This document shows, in pieces, positions 54,721 to 63,919 of a DNA stretch of 64,000 nucleotides. The notes beneath the pieces were generated by a model. It searched no databases, was not told where the DNA came from, and was given only the letters and a program-made list of their open reading frames with translations. The stretch is from contig NZ_BIFQ01000002.1 of the NCBI RefSeq assembly GCF_003967515.1, forward strand, positions 1,550,001 to 1,614,000. Direction: 5' to 3'. A program made the translations under genes and the position numbers. The DNA comes from Dictyobacter aurantiacus. Lineage in GTDB: Bacteria; Chloroflexota; Ktedonobacteria; Ktedonobacterales; Ktedonobacteraceae. Every line of letters starts with the position of its first letter. The stretch's first letter is position 1.

Positions 54721-55296
54721 ATGCAAGCATTTCACTGGACTGATTTTTATGCAATTACGAAGAATCGCCCTCCCTGGCCTCGACTCGTTCGGGCGGTAGA
54801 ACTGCAGAAGTCCCGTGGTGAGGCATTAGACCTGGGATGTGGTGCAGGTCGTGATACTCGTTATCTGATTGAGCGCGGATTCCGCGTTACTGCTGTTGAT
54901 CAAGAAGCAGCATCGCTGGAGCTCCTTTCTGATCTGCCAACGGATCAACTCCATCGGGTGCAATGCTCATTTGAAGCGTTTCAGTTTGGCCGTTATGATG
55001 TGATTAATGCCCATTTTTCGCTTCCCTTTATTGATCGTGAGCACTTCCCTCTTGTTTTTGGCCGCCTGAAAGCAGCACTGAAACCTGGAGCGATTTTTGT
55101 TGGGCAATTCTTTGGAACTCATGATACCTGGAATATTCCAGGCACGCACATGACATTTGTGACACGCCAGCAGGCTCTCGCATATCTTGAAGGATTAGAA
55201 CTGCTTGAGTTCGAGGAAGAGGAAGAAGATGGGGCAACAGCAGATGGAGCACCAAAGCATTGGCATATTTATCATACTCTAGCGCGCAAGCTGTGA
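54721..55296 (+). CDS. Class I SAM methyltransferase (TehB-like)
   Basis: 191 residues. EALDLGCGAGRDTRYLIERG is motif I, VTAVDQEAASLELL the acidic strand, YDVINAHFSLPFID motif IV and LKPGAIFVGQFFG the post-motif strand. This pattern and length match TehB/SAM-dependent thiol or tellurite-type methyltransferases. GAGGAA precedes the start. It stands alone between two minus-strand groups. Substrate unknown. Confidence 0.85.
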   Translation: MQAFHWTDFYAITKNRPPWPRLVRAVELQKSRGEALDLGCGAGRDTRYLIERGFRVTAVDQEAASLELLSDLPTDQLHRVQCSFEAFQFGRYDVINAHFSLPFIDREHFPLVFGRLKAALKPGAIFVGQFFGTHDTWNIPGTHMTFVTRQQALAYLEGLELLEFEEEEEDGATADGAPKHWHIYHTLARKL

Positions 55297-55495
55297 CTAG
55301 ACCTATTCCGAATGGCGAAGTAATACATTGCCGTCGTTGAGAAGCTATCAAGCACTCATGAGAAGCCTTTCAGTATACTATCGATCATGAAAGGCTTCCC
55401 TCACCACGGATGCTATCTATCACAATGATTGGCCGCTTTTGGGGTAGGGCCGAATTCTGCATTCCATCGCTTGCCTGAAATCAAAGCACATCTTG

Positions 55496-56227
55496 CTAAT
55501 CCCACCAGAATAACCATACATGACCGTTAAGCAATGTCTTGACGAGCGTCGCAAAATTCCCTCTGAGCCATTGATCAACCACATCAGGAGCGTAAATGTA
55601 CTGTTCTTTTGCAAGCAGAAAAGCGTCTTCCCACGTGGTTGGCGGCTGTAGCACACGCATTTCCACGGTACTTGGGGCCATGGCAACTAATTCGGCTCCC
55701 CAGCGTTCATTCCAATATTTCATCATCGCCACCTGGACTGCATTTGACGGGTCCCATTCATTCCCTTGAACGGGGAGATAGGCTGGCACTTCCCAGAAAT
55801 GAGTTGTTGGAACAAGAGCAATGGGAACCAGAGAAGGGAGTGTATAGGGAAACCGACCATAGGGAAGGCGGAAGTCGAAAGGGGCCGGTGGAACGTCAGC
55901 ACGCTTTCTCACGCCCTCTTCATCTATTCTTGTGTGAATTCCCTCTTGTTTCAGCCATTGCTGAATATCAATGTACAATCCTGCCTCAAGGATAGTTTGG
56001 ACCATTTCTTCTTCCCAGAGAGGCTGTTTAAAACGATCCCATCCAATGACTGGCCAATATCCTGTCTCAGAGACGAGACCCCGTAATACTTCCCATTGCG
56101 CGAGGATCTGAGTGACGGGAACCCGCAGAAGGCAGATGGGATGTTCTTTCCCTCCACGCTGATATTCAGGGAGGCTTAATGATGATACATCGATATGATG
56201 ATATTGAAGCGTTTCTTCTAGGTTCAT
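55496..56227 (-). CDS. DUF4253 domain protein
   Basis: 243 residues from the ATG behind GGCAGG; a longer frame begins at 56362. The C-terminal half shows the DUF4253 pattern: WDPSNAVQVAMMKYWNERWGAELVAM, then RVLQPPTTWEDAFLLAKEQYIYAPDVVDQW. The N-terminal half contains LLRVPVTQILAQWEVLR and TGYWPVIGW, also usual in the family. Function is unknown; members are often found near toxin-immunity genes, which is only a hint here. Confidence 0.72.
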   Translation of the reverse strand: MNLEETLQYHHIDVSSLSLPEYQRGGKEHPICLLRVPVTQILAQWEVLRGLVSETGYWPVIGWDRFKQPLWEEEMVQTILEAGLYIDIQQWLKQEGIHTRIDEEGVRKRADVPPAPFDFRLPYGRFPYTLPSLVPIALVPTTHFWEVPAYLPVQGNEWDPSNAVQVAMMKYWNERWGAELVAMAPSTVEMRVLQPPTTWEDAFLLAKEQYIYAPDVVDQWLRGNFATLVKTLLNGHVWLFWWD

Positions 56228-56407
56228 GATAACCTGCCATACAAGCATTTTTGGGTATAATTCCAGTCCCTTTATTGCGTGACCGGCCCACGTGAAGCTT
56301 GGCCAAACAGTCGGTTCATACACACACCTGGTGAGGGATGTGCTTTCATAAGCACGATGCACGCTGATCGCTGCCCTGCGTCATAGCAATGAGGATCGCA
56401 GATACCG

Positions 56408-56986
56408 TCAAGAAGGCTTGCCGCCCGCGTGAAATTTCGGCTCAAGTAACCAGATTTCCGTCCCAGGGAGGATATCTGACCACTCGATCCCGGTAATGGT
56501 CAACGAGAGCTCCGGGTTCGCGGGATCAGTATCTATCAGAAGATTCCCTTCTGCATCGCGCCAGGCGTCGATACCAAAGCTCGCGACGCGGGCTTGAAGG
56601 AGACGCTCATCCGGGAGACGCAGTTCAAGAGGGTCCTCTGGCATAGGGATGATAATAGTGTTTGGGAGATTGCGCAAGAGGACCCGAGGAGTGAGCCTGA
56701 ACCTGCCTTCATTGGCGTCTGCGATGCCTTCAACGGTCAGTAGATAAACCTGCATGAGTGCCCCCTGAATAATCATTACTTGCTGGAACGTATCATAGTT
56801 GGTTCTGGCAGGAAAAGCAAGAGAGGATTTATGCTGTACATCATGGTGATGTGTGGACGGAAAGCGGATTATGCCCATGAGCATCTCCAAGCCCTTCATA
56901 TCTGGAGGCACCACCCAACATGAAATTGCTTCGTTTTCAGAGGAGATTGTTTCCTGACAATCTTCTATATCCTGGCTGGAGAGCAT
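56408..56986 (-). CDS. Hypothetical protein
   Basis: 192 residues of acidic, mostly beta-strand-like sequence without membrane segments or signal peptide. Recognisable stretches are LMGIIRFPSTHHHDVQHKSS (three consecutive His) and LPNTIIIPMPEDPLELRLP. I do not recognise a family. Coding bias matches the neighbouring DUF4253 gene, which follows 181 bases downstream on the same strand, so they may be co-transcribed. Confidence 0.55.
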   Translation of the reverse strand: MLSSQDIEDCQETISSENEAISCWVVPPDMKGLEMLMGIIRFPSTHHHDVQHKSSLAFPARTNYDTFQQVMIIQGALMQVYLLTVEGIADANEGRFRLTPRVLLRNLPNTIIIPMPEDPLELRLPDERLLQARVASFGIDAWRDAEGNLLIDTDPANPELSLTITGIEWSDILPGTEIWLLEPKFHAGGKPS

Positions 56987-57308
56987 CTTTGCTGGGAGCG
57001 TTTCTCTTCATGCGCAGCAAGGGGCATATACGCAGGTTGGGGTTTTGCCTCACCCTTCATGATCCGGGAATTGCATAGCTATGGAGTGGTTTTGGGAAAG
57101 GCTCCCTGAAGCGAATGAACATCTTTCTCATGCTCTGCTGATATGCTTGTATTCCCAAGAAGGGGGCAGAACCGAATGTTCGACGATGTTTGAGGTGAAA
57201 CAGAGGCATTGACGCCCGGGAGGAATAATTGCCTTGTCGGATACTCTTGCTATGCTCTACAATGAAGGTGAATGTTTCTCAAGAAGGCTACAGAATGAGT
57301 AAGGACAG
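56987..57308. other. Intergenic region, nothing recognised
   Basis: 322 bases between a minus-strand and a plus-strand gene. It should hold divergent promoters; no clear palindrome or RNA structure seen. Confidence 0.4.
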
Positions 57309-57845
57309 ATGATGAATCATAGCGATCATGTCAGGTTGTTGCGCAAGGGGGTGGCTGGGCATGGGGGGGTATGGGCCGACCTCGGCTCGGGCTGGGGCGC
57401 TTTTACGCTGGCCCTGGCTGATCTGCTGGGGCCAACGGCGCGTATCTACTCGATAGACAAAGAGCGCGCCTCACTCCAGCAGCAAGAGCAGGCTCTGCGT
57501 GAGCACTTTCCAGCCGTCGAGGTTATCTACCAGGTTTCTGACTTCACGCGCCGCCTGGATCTTCCCCCACTCGATGGAGTGGTGATGGCCAACTCACTGC
57601 ACTATGTGCGCAAGAAGGATGAGCTCTTGCAGCGCGTGCATGGGTATCTACGTCCCGGTGGGCGCTTGTTGCTGGTCGAGTACAATGCCGATCGCGGCAA
57701 CTTCTGGGCTCCCTATCCGCTCTCCTATCGAACCTGGGAGGCGTTGGCACGGCAGAACGGCTTTACTCAGACTACCGTGCTGGAACGCGTCCCCAGCCGC
57801 TATCTCAACGAGATCTATTCGGCCCTGAGCATCCGTGCGGAGTGA
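57309..57845 (+). CDS. Class I SAM methyltransferase
   Basis: 178 residues from the first of two adjacent ATGs, behind AAGGA. VWADLGSGWGAFTLALADLL is motif I, IYSIDKERASL the acidic strand, VVMANSLHYV motif IV and LRPGGRLLLVEYN the post-motif strand. It resembles UbiE/Methyltransf_25-type enzymes. The gene is visibly GC-richer than the surrounding intergenic DNA. Substrate unknown. Confidence 0.85.
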   Translation: MMNHSDHVRLLRKGVAGHGGVWADLGSGWGAFTLALADLLGPTARIYSIDKERASLQQQEQALREHFPAVEVIYQVSDFTRRLDLPPLDGVVMANSLHYVRKKDELLQRVHGYLRPGGRLLLVEYNADRGNFWAPYPLSYRTWEALARQNGFTQTTVLERVPSRYLNEIYSALSIRAE

Positions 57846-58305
57846 GCCTGGTGTTATTGTCTCAGTTATTATATGATCAACACATTCCCTGCTTCTTCCG
57901 CTTTTTCCCCAGCGGGTAGCCCACCGATGCTCGAATACCGTGGACATCGGCAAGGGAGAACTGCAGGATCACCCAGATCCTCTTTGGAGGGAACCCACCG
58001 ATGAGTTTTGGTGCCAGGAGTTCTCCCATCTGGATCTCGGTGGCTTTATGTGCCGACAAGCCTTTCTCAATCCGGCGCTCCCAACAAGCGCGCTTCACTT
58101 AAAGTGTGCCAGACCCGTTCTTATCCCATTTGCACTCGTAACTGGTGATTTTGCACTGCAGCTAATGCGGTGGTATTTTGCAGCAAGCTTGAAGGACACT
58201 CACCACAATAGACAAGGTTATGGCATTATTTTGCAGTCAAGTATAAGGATCGGTTTGTATCGCGTCTGCTCCCTGCAGCAATGCAAAGTTACATTGCTGC
58301 ACTGC
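57846..58305. other. Intergenic region with hairpin
   Basis: 460 bases without a convincing gene. A perfect inverted repeat TGCAGCAATG (58274-58283)/CATTGCTGCA (58292-58301) lies 5 bases from the stop of the minus-strand RusA-like gene and may be its terminator. TTTTGCA recurs three times between 58148 and 58232. A minus-strand frame at 57877-58098 has no recognisable pattern. Confidence 0.4.
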
Positions 58306-58740
58306 TTATGTAGACATTTCTGATGTTAAACAGTAAAATATCTCTACAATAGTCTTGGGGTGTTGATCTGGCTGTCCACCGATTTCGATAATTCTCACAT
58401 GCTCGATAGAGTCATCCTCAAAAAGCGCAAGGTGGTCCTTAAAATTTGATTGATCAGCTTCAAGCATCTTTTTGCTGAATGCATCTACAACAAGCTTGGC
58501 TGCATTCTCAATATCGTGCGGTCGCGATCCCCTAGGCTTGATATGGAAATAGATACGAAATGCCCACCACATTGCGAGAGATCGAGTATTGCGAATTTTC
58601 TCCTCAGAGATTTTGGTTGCTGCAGCCGCACGAATAGCCTCTCGCCGTGATTTTGTTTTGCTCGCTGAAGTGAAAAAATCGTGGTAAATGACTTGCGACA
58701 TGAGCGGATCTTGCCCTCCGATATAAGCAGTCCAGTTCAT
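58306..58740 (-). CDS. RusA-like Holliday-junction resolvase family protein
   Basis: 144 residues. RPHDIENAAKLVVDAFSKK followed by LALFEDDSIEHVRIIEI matches the RusA core, in which D-x-DN-xxK-xxxDAL and an acidic DD pair bind metal and DNA. The N-terminal SKTKSRREAIRAAAATKI is basic. RusA proteins are usually phage-encoded; no other phage gene is visible, so this is probably a relic or a captured gene. Confidence 0.6.
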   Translation of the reverse strand: MNWTAYIGGQDPLMSQVIYHDFFTSASKTKSRREAIRAAAATKISEEKIRNTRSLAMWWAFRIYFHIKPRGSRPHDIENAAKLVVDAFSKKMLEADQSNFKDHLALFEDDSIEHVRIIEIGGQPDQHPKTIVEIFYCLTSEMST

Positions 58741-59089
58741 GACTGCGAGCGCAGCCGCTTCAAATGCGAATCGGGCTCAATCAATTCTGTAAATTCACTG
58801 CGGTGTTGTTACGTTTTTGCCTGTCCTACTGTGATTTGTCGCAAAGCTGAGCCACGATTGTCATAAACATTTGCCGAGAGTCGAGTGTAGCATAGCAAGC
58901 ATGTACTATTTCATTGCCGCAAAGGTATGCCGCAACTCCCAAATAGGAAGAACACCTTTGCCGTTAGAGGCTCCTATTTTCTACATACTTTTTTCATTCC
59001 TTAACTGAGTTACAAGTGTTATAAACGTTTCTAAAAAATGACGTCAAACGTTGACAAATGCGTAAAAATATGCAACCATGATGGGTATG
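58741..59089. other. Intergenic region upstream of second IS607 element
   Basis: About 350 bases without a gene. AAACGTT occurs at 59023-59029 and 59046-59052 (also readable as an inverted repeat AACGTTT/AAACGTT), and TTGACA follows at 59051. This may be the left end and promoter of the IS607 element. Confidence 0.4.
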
Positions 59090-59095
59090 AAATGA

Positions 59096-59665
59096 AGCCA
59101 GTATGCCAAACAACAAGGGATTAGCTATCGGACCGCGTTACGCTGGTTTCGAGCTGGAACCATCCAAGGGTATCAGGCTCCATCAGGCACGATCATCGTG
59201 ACGGAAAGCCGCGAACCAGCGCAAGCCGTTCCGAAAGTGGCGATTTATGCGCGCGTTTCTTCCTCAGCGCAGCGGGCGGATTTAGAACGGCAAGCAGAAC
59301 GGGTAGGCCAGTATTGTACGGTACGCGGGTACCACGTGGCACTGGTGGTCAAAGAGGTTGCTTCGGGCGTCAATGACAACCGCCCGAAACTGCTGAGTCT
59401 TTTGAAGGATACGAGTATCACGCGGGTGGTTGTAGAACACCGAGACCGTCTCACTCGTTTCGGTTTCCAGTACATTGATGCGCTCTTTTCTGTGCAGGGC
59501 CGGGTGATTGAAGTGGTCAATCCCGCTCACAACGATACCGAAGAATTGCTGGCTGATTTGACCAGTATTATCTATTCGTTTTGTGCTCGACTGTACGGAC
59601 AACGGAGAGCCAAACGCAAAACGGAGAACGTTGTGCAAGCGTTGCGGAAACGGGAGGATGCTTGA
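59096..59665 (+). pseudogene. tnpA: IS607-family TnpA with disrupted start
   Basis: From 59102 the frame encodes YAKQQGISYRTALRWFRAG, matching the helix-turn-helix of the other TnpA, but the codon six bases earlier is TGA and the old ATG (59092) is now out of frame: a loss of a few bases compared with ATGAAACTCAGTGACTATGC of the other copy. The recombinase domain is intact (IYARVSSSAQRADLERQAER, GVNDNRPK, RLYGQRRAKRK). A GTG at 59198 could start a protein of 155 residues without the DNA-binding domain. Probably inactive in transposition. Confidence 0.78.
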
Positions 59666-60903
59666 TGCGGCTCGTTGAACGTCATCTCGTTCGCACAACT
59701 GATCCACGCTTTGCCGCCATTGATGCGGCGGCGTTTGCATCCAAAAACCTGTACAATCAAGCCAATTATCAGATCCGGCAAACCTACATCTCTCATGGGA
59801 AGTATCTGTCCTATGCTGACGTTTTTCACCTCGTCAAGGGCATGGACTGCTACAAAGCGTTGCCAGCCAAGGTCGCCAATTCCATTCTCATCCTCCTGCA
59901 TAAGAACTGGGTGTCGTTCTTTGAAGCCTTGGAGGCATTCCAAACGGAGCCCTCTCGCTTCACCGGACGCCCCCGGCTTCCCAGGTACAAGGACAAGGCA
60001 AAAGGACGCAACATCTTGATCTATGACACCCAGGCTCTGGGCAAACGCGCGTTCAAGAAAACAGGCAAGCTGATCCCTTCAGGATTACCCATCGAGATTG
60101 AGACCTCGGTCACCGAGTGGTGGCAACTGGCCCAGGTACGTATCGTGCCGCGTGCAGATGGGTACATGATAGAAGTCGTGTATGAGCAGCAGGAAGAGCA
60201 AGCTGACGTGGATACGAAGCTCGTCGCGGCCCTTGATCCTGGCGTCAATGTCCTTGCAGCTCTCACCAGCAACAAACCCGGCTTTGTCCCTCGCCTAGTG
60301 AGTGGCAAGCCCCTCAAAAGCCTTAATCAGCAGTACAACAAACGTCGTGCTCAGCATCAAAGCCGCTTGAGCCACGAAAAACGATTCACCTCGCGCCATC
60401 TGGATCGCGTGACGACGAAGCGCAATCGCCGTGTGGACAGCTATCTGCACACGGCAAGCCGTCGCATCATTGATCTGCTGGTGGAAGAGGGCATCGGCGT
60501 GCTCGTGATCGGCAAAAATCCCCTCTGGAAGCAGGAAGTGAACCTGGGAAGCAAAAACAATCAGCAATTTGTGCAACTTCCCCATGCTCGTTTCATTGAG
60601 CAATTGGCCTACAAGGCCCAACTCGTAGGAATTCAGGTGATCATCCAAGAAGAGAGCTATACAAGCAAAGCGAGCTTTCTGGATAACGATCCTCTTCCAA
60701 CGTATCAAGCCAATCGTTCTGAAAGGCCCATATTTTCAGGCAGGCGTATTGCGAGAAGTTGGTATCGCGCCAGTGATGGAACCATCATTCATGCCGATAT
60801 CAATGGGAGTTGGAACATTCTCCGAAAAAGTAACTCCGACCTTTTGCAATTGGGGCGAGGAGTAGCGGGCGCGGCAGTTCGCCCAAGACGGCTGGCCGTC
60901 TGA
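59665..60903 (+). CDS. tnpB: TnpB RNA-guided nuclease (IS607-type, rearranged active site)
   Basis: 412 residues; ATG overlaps the tnpA stop by one base and follows GGGAGG. RuvC-I is ALDPGVNVLAAL and RuvC-III HADINGSWNI. The RuvC-II segment is VIGKNPLWKQ with no Glu at the usual place; candidates for a relocated Glu are KQEV and QEESYTSKASFLD. No zinc ribbon. Close homologue of the TnpB at 27944. Confidence 0.9.
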   Translation: MRLVERHLVRTTDPRFAAIDAAAFASKNLYNQANYQIRQTYISHGKYLSYADVFHLVKGMDCYKALPAKVANSILILLHKNWVSFFEALEAFQTEPSRFTGRPRLPRYKDKAKGRNILIYDTQALGKRAFKKTGKLIPSGLPIEIETSVTEWWQLAQVRIVPRADGYMIEVVYEQQEEQADVDTKLVAALDPGVNVLAALTSNKPGFVPRLVSGKPLKSLNQQYNKRRAQHQSRLSHEKRFTSRHLDRVTTKRNRRVDSYLHTASRRIIDLLVEEGIGVLVIGKNPLWKQEVNLGSKNNQQFVQLPHARFIEQLAYKAQLVGIQVIIQEESYTSKASFLDNDPLPTYQANRSERPIFSGRRIARSWYRASDGTIIHADINGSWNILRKSNSDLLQLGRGVAGAAVRPRRLAV

Positions 60904-61085
60904 ACGGATGACCGATAGGCATATTTGTCATCATTTTAAGGGACTGTATCTTCAGCAGCATAGTCAAACACCCGGAATCTTTTGGTTGGGAAAAAAGGAG
61001 CGGGCAGAACGACCAGACATGGTGAAATGCTTACTTTCTTTTTTGCTTGTAAAATGCAGAGAAAGAAGATTGTGAGTAATTACGA

Positions 61086-61931
61086 TCATTGCGAGTTTAT
61101 AAGGTGCCGCAATTTGGAGGTAGTTTCTGCTTCTGTCGATGGAGTATAGATCATAATCTTCATATCAGGATCCGTTGCGACACGTAATGCCGTAAGCTGA
61201 AGAATCAAAGGCCCTACGACGGGATGATTCATCTCCTGACGTACTTCAAAGTCTCCTCGAACATCATGCTGAGCCCACCACAGGCCAAACTCCCCACTCG
61301 CCTGTTGTAAATCCTTAATGAGCGCCGTAAATTGTGCCTCACCGGGATAGCGAGCACTATCGGCGCGAAAATCGGCGAGGACCTGTTGAGCAATCTGTTT
61401 CCAGTTAGTATAAAGCGACCGGTGTTGAGGAATGGTAAAGAGCCGCCACACCAGATTGCGCGTATGAGGAGGGGCAGGGAGGGAGAGCAGAAACGCTTGT
61501 TCTGCTGCCTGATTCCAATAGAGACGATCCCAGTACTTCCCAAGCACATAGGTAGGATTAATACCCAGGTCATCTACAATCTGTCGAATTGCAGGGCTGG
61601 CAACTTCTTCATATCTTTCGTTTTGTATTTGTATAGGAATTGGTTGCTCTGCAAGCATATAAAGGTAACGGCGCTCCTCCTCAGTCAGCTGCAGGGCATC
61701 TGCTATAGACTCAAGCACAGTGGCGGAAGGATGAACCTTTCGCCCTTGCTCCAGGGCCGTATACCACGATACACCTACATTCGCCAGAACTGCCACCTCT
61801 TCACGGCGCAAGCCTGGCGTTCTCCGATACCGTCTTACTGGCAGATTTACCTCTGTTGGATGCAATTTCATACGCCTGGTACGCAGAAACTCACCCAAAG
61901 CCTGCCGCCTTTGATCATATTGCTGCCGCAT
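61086..61931 (-). CDS. XRE-family regulator with MmyB-like ligand domain
   Basis: 281 residues. N-terminal helix-turn-helix (RTPGLRREEVAVLANVGVSWYTALEQGR) followed by an MmyB-like domain (LGINPTYVLGKYWDRLYWNQAAEQAFL, FRADSARYPGEAQFTALIKDLQQ). Such proteins typically sit next to and control short-chain dehydrogenases, as here: the gene is divergent from the SDR at 62062. A palindrome lies between them. The ligand-binding domain is thought to bind fatty-acid-like molecules in the family. Confidence 0.9.
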   Translation of the reverse strand: MRQQYDQRRQALGEFLRTRRMKLHPTEVNLPVRRYRRTPGLRREEVAVLANVGVSWYTALEQGRKVHPSATVLESIADALQLTEEERRYLYMLAEQPIPIQIQNERYEEVASPAIRQIVDDLGINPTYVLGKYWDRLYWNQAAEQAFLLSLPAPPHTRNLVWRLFTIPQHRSLYTNWKQIAQQVLADFRADSARYPGEAQFTALIKDLQQASGEFGLWWAQHDVRGDFEVRQEMNHPVVGPLILQLTALRVATDPDMKIMIYTPSTEAETTSKLRHLINSQ

Positions 61932-61977
61932 GTTTTATCCTATCACTCAGAGTGCTATGATGAAGAAACGCTGGTTG

Positions 61978-61993
61978 CATGTTTAGAAACATG
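61978..61993. promoter_or_regulatory. Operator palindrome between XRE and SDR genes
   Basis: CATGTTT-AG-AAACATG, followed on the + strand by the AT-rich TAATTATACC that could be a -10 box for the SDR gene. Its place between divergent regulator and target genes suggests the binding site of the XRE protein. Confidence 0.5.
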
Positions 61994-62061
61994 TCATAAT
62001 TATACCATCCGTTGAAGGGGTAAACGACTATGGCCCTGCAATAGGAGTGAAAGGATGAAGA

Positions 62062-62862
62062 ATGAAAAAAGGAGAAATGTTGATACAGAGCAATGAGTTT
62101 TCTCCGGAAATGATGGAGAGACATCAACCTCTTAAAGGGAAAGTGGCGCTAGTCACCGGCGCTTCTCAAAGTATTGGACGCGCTATAGCCGAGCGACTCA
62201 GTCGAGACGGTGCCAGTGTGATTCTCCATTATCGCAACCACGAGCACGAGGCCCAACAAGCCGTGGAAGCCATACGTGCACAGGGAGGAACTGTTCTTGC
62301 TTTGCAGGCAGATTTAACAGAGAGAGGAGCGATTGAACACCTATTTGAGGAGGTGCATGGCCATTTTGGGCGCATCGACATCGTCGTCGCGAATGCGGGT
62401 GTACCGCACAGAATGCCCATCATCGAGGTCACTGAGGAGCAGTTCGATCAGGTGTTTGCCATCAACACACGCAGTGTGTTCTTTATGCTTCAGGAAGCTG
62501 CACGTCGCGTTGAGCCAGGCGGTCGTCTTGTTGTCATATCATCAAGTACAACGTACTACCCGACACAGGGAGTAGCGGTGTATGCCGGCAGTAAAGCTGC
62601 CTCAAAACTCTTCGTTGAAGTGATGGCCCAGGAAATCGGTCAGCGCCAAGTAACCGTCAACAGTGTCCTGGTTGGAGCCACCGATTCAGGATTCCTTGAA
62701 GAATACCCCTTGGAAGAGAAGCAGCGTATAGCCCAGTCGTCACCTATGGGCCGCCTGGGAACACCTCAAGATACTGCCGATGTGGTCGCGTTCCTCGCCA
62801 GCTACGATGCGCGTTGGATCTCGGGACAGCATATTCTTACGAACGGCGCAGCACATATCTAA
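62062..62862 (+). CDS. Short-chain dehydrogenase/reductase
   Basis: 266 residues. The cofactor loop is VTGASQSIGRAIAERL, in which the second conserved Gly (GASRGIG in most members) is Ser. NAG is present (VVANAGVPH), the catalytic Ser is in VVISSSTTYYP and the catalytic pair is YAGSKAA. The C-terminus GQHILTNGAAHI is usual. AAAGGA precedes the start. Probably regulated by the divergent XRE protein; followed by a second SDR on the same strand. Confidence 0.9.
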   Translation: MKKGEMLIQSNEFSPEMMERHQPLKGKVALVTGASQSIGRAIAERLSRDGASVILHYRNHEHEAQQAVEAIRAQGGTVLALQADLTERGAIEHLFEEVHGHFGRIDIVVANAGVPHRMPIIEVTEEQFDQVFAINTRSVFFMLQEAARRVEPGGRLVVISSSTTYYPTQGVAVYAGSKAASKLFVEVMAQEIGQRQVTVNSVLVGATDSGFLEEYPLEEKQRIAQSSPMGRLGTPQDTADVVAFLASYDARWISGQHILTNGAAHI

Positions 62863-62961
62863 ATACGCTCATAGAGCAAACACAGAATCCATCTGGGCTT
62901 GCCAAGCATATATGATCTCGCGAAAGTAATATGATTGTACTTAGAAAGAAAGGAAAGAATC

Positions 62962-63759
62962 ATGAACACGTTTTCTAATACACCGGAATTTTTCTCAAGG
63001 AATAGCTTGCTCAGAGACAAGGTAGCCATCATTACCGGTGCCAGTCGAGGTATCGGGGCAGCCGCGGCCCGCTTATTCGCGCAAGCAGGTGCTGCCGTGG
63101 TGCTAGCAGCCCGAACCGCTGATTCGTTGAACGCGCTCGTCGAAGAGATCAGTGCTGCGGGAGGAAGGGCAGTAGCGGTGCCAACAGACGTGACCAACGC
63201 GGCCTCCGTAGAGGCACTGGTCGCACGCACCCTTGAAGTCTACGGACATCTGGATATTGCCTTCAACAATGCAGGGGTAGGTGCTCCCAATGCTCGCCTC
63301 ATTGATGTTAGCGAAGAGGATTTTGATCGTGTGGTTGATGGGAATTTGAAGAGTGCCTTTTTATGCATGAAATACGAAATCCTGGCGATGCTCAAGAATG
63401 GCCAGGGGGCCATTGTGAATACGAGTTCGGTAGGTGGGTTAATTGCCAATTATAACCGTACTCCATACATTTCAAGCAAGCATGGGGTGATTGGAATTAC
63501 CAAAGCAGCCGCTCTGGAGTATGCCCCAGAGCATATCCGTGTCAATGCCATTGCCCCTGGAGCGACGCGGACAGAGATGATTATGCGGGGGTATGCAGGA
63601 ACAGAAGAGGGGCAGCGACAACTCAACGCTGCGATCCCAATGCGGCGCATGGCTAATTCAGAAGAAGTGGCAGAAGCGGCACTCTGGCTCTGCTCAGATG
63701 CCGCTTCGTATGTGACAGGCGTCGCGCTCCCTGTAGATGGGGGCTATATCGTTCCATAA
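62962..63759 (+). CDS. Short-chain dehydrogenase/reductase
   Basis: 265 residues from the ATG behind AAAGGAAAG; upstream codons lack a ribosome site. Classical SDR motifs are all intact: IITGASRGIGAAAARLF, NNAGVGAP, INTSS-type catalytic Ser in VNTSSVGGL and YISSKHG catalytic Tyr/Lys, ending TGVALPVDGGYIVP. Ninety-nine bases after the first SDR gene, so co-transcription under the same regulator is likely. Substrates unknown. Confidence 0.93.
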   Translation: MNTFSNTPEFFSRNSLLRDKVAIITGASRGIGAAAARLFAQAGAAVVLAARTADSLNALVEEISAAGGRAVAVPTDVTNAASVEALVARTLEVYGHLDIAFNNAGVGAPNARLIDVSEEDFDRVVDGNLKSAFLCMKYEILAMLKNGQGAIVNTSSVGGLIANYNRTPYISSKHGVIGITKAAALEYAPEHIRVNAIAPGATRTEMIMRGYAGTEEGQRQLNAAIPMRRMANSEEVAEAALWLCSDAASYVTGVALPVDGGYIVP

Positions 63760-63885
63760 CAAACAACACGAAAGCAACAACAACAGGGCTTTTTAGTTTA
63801 CCCGTTTTCCCTGTAACGCTCGCAAGGCTTCGCCTCGCTCTCCGGGGGAAAAGACATGAGTTACCCTGAATTTTGAGAACAGATT

Positions 63886-63919
63886 TTCGAGCCTTGATTG
63901 GTTCCAATCGAGGCTCGAA
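63886..63919 (+). terminator. Long hairpin downstream of SDR genes
   Basis: Arms of 16 bases, TTCGAGCCTTGATTGG and CCAATCGAGGCTCGAA, with one wobble pair and a 2-base loop. No T-tract follows on the + strand. It may be the operon terminator or a mobile-element end. After it, short open frames (from 63932 or 63954) run to the window edge and cannot be judged. Confidence 0.4.

Larger units (their letters stand above)
59020..60950 (+). mobile_element. Second IS607-family element (damaged tnpA, tnpB)
   Basis: Ends are approximate; no interrupted gene is available to define them. Same gene order and clear protein similarity to the element at 27301-29251. The tnpA start is lost, tnpB is intact. 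A palindrome AGACGGC/GCCGTCT at the end of tnpB may belong to the guide RNA. Confidence 0.7.

Noticed and set aside
57877-58098. Minus-strand 73-codon frame as a transposase fragment
   Set aside because: No DDE or other transposase motif could be found.
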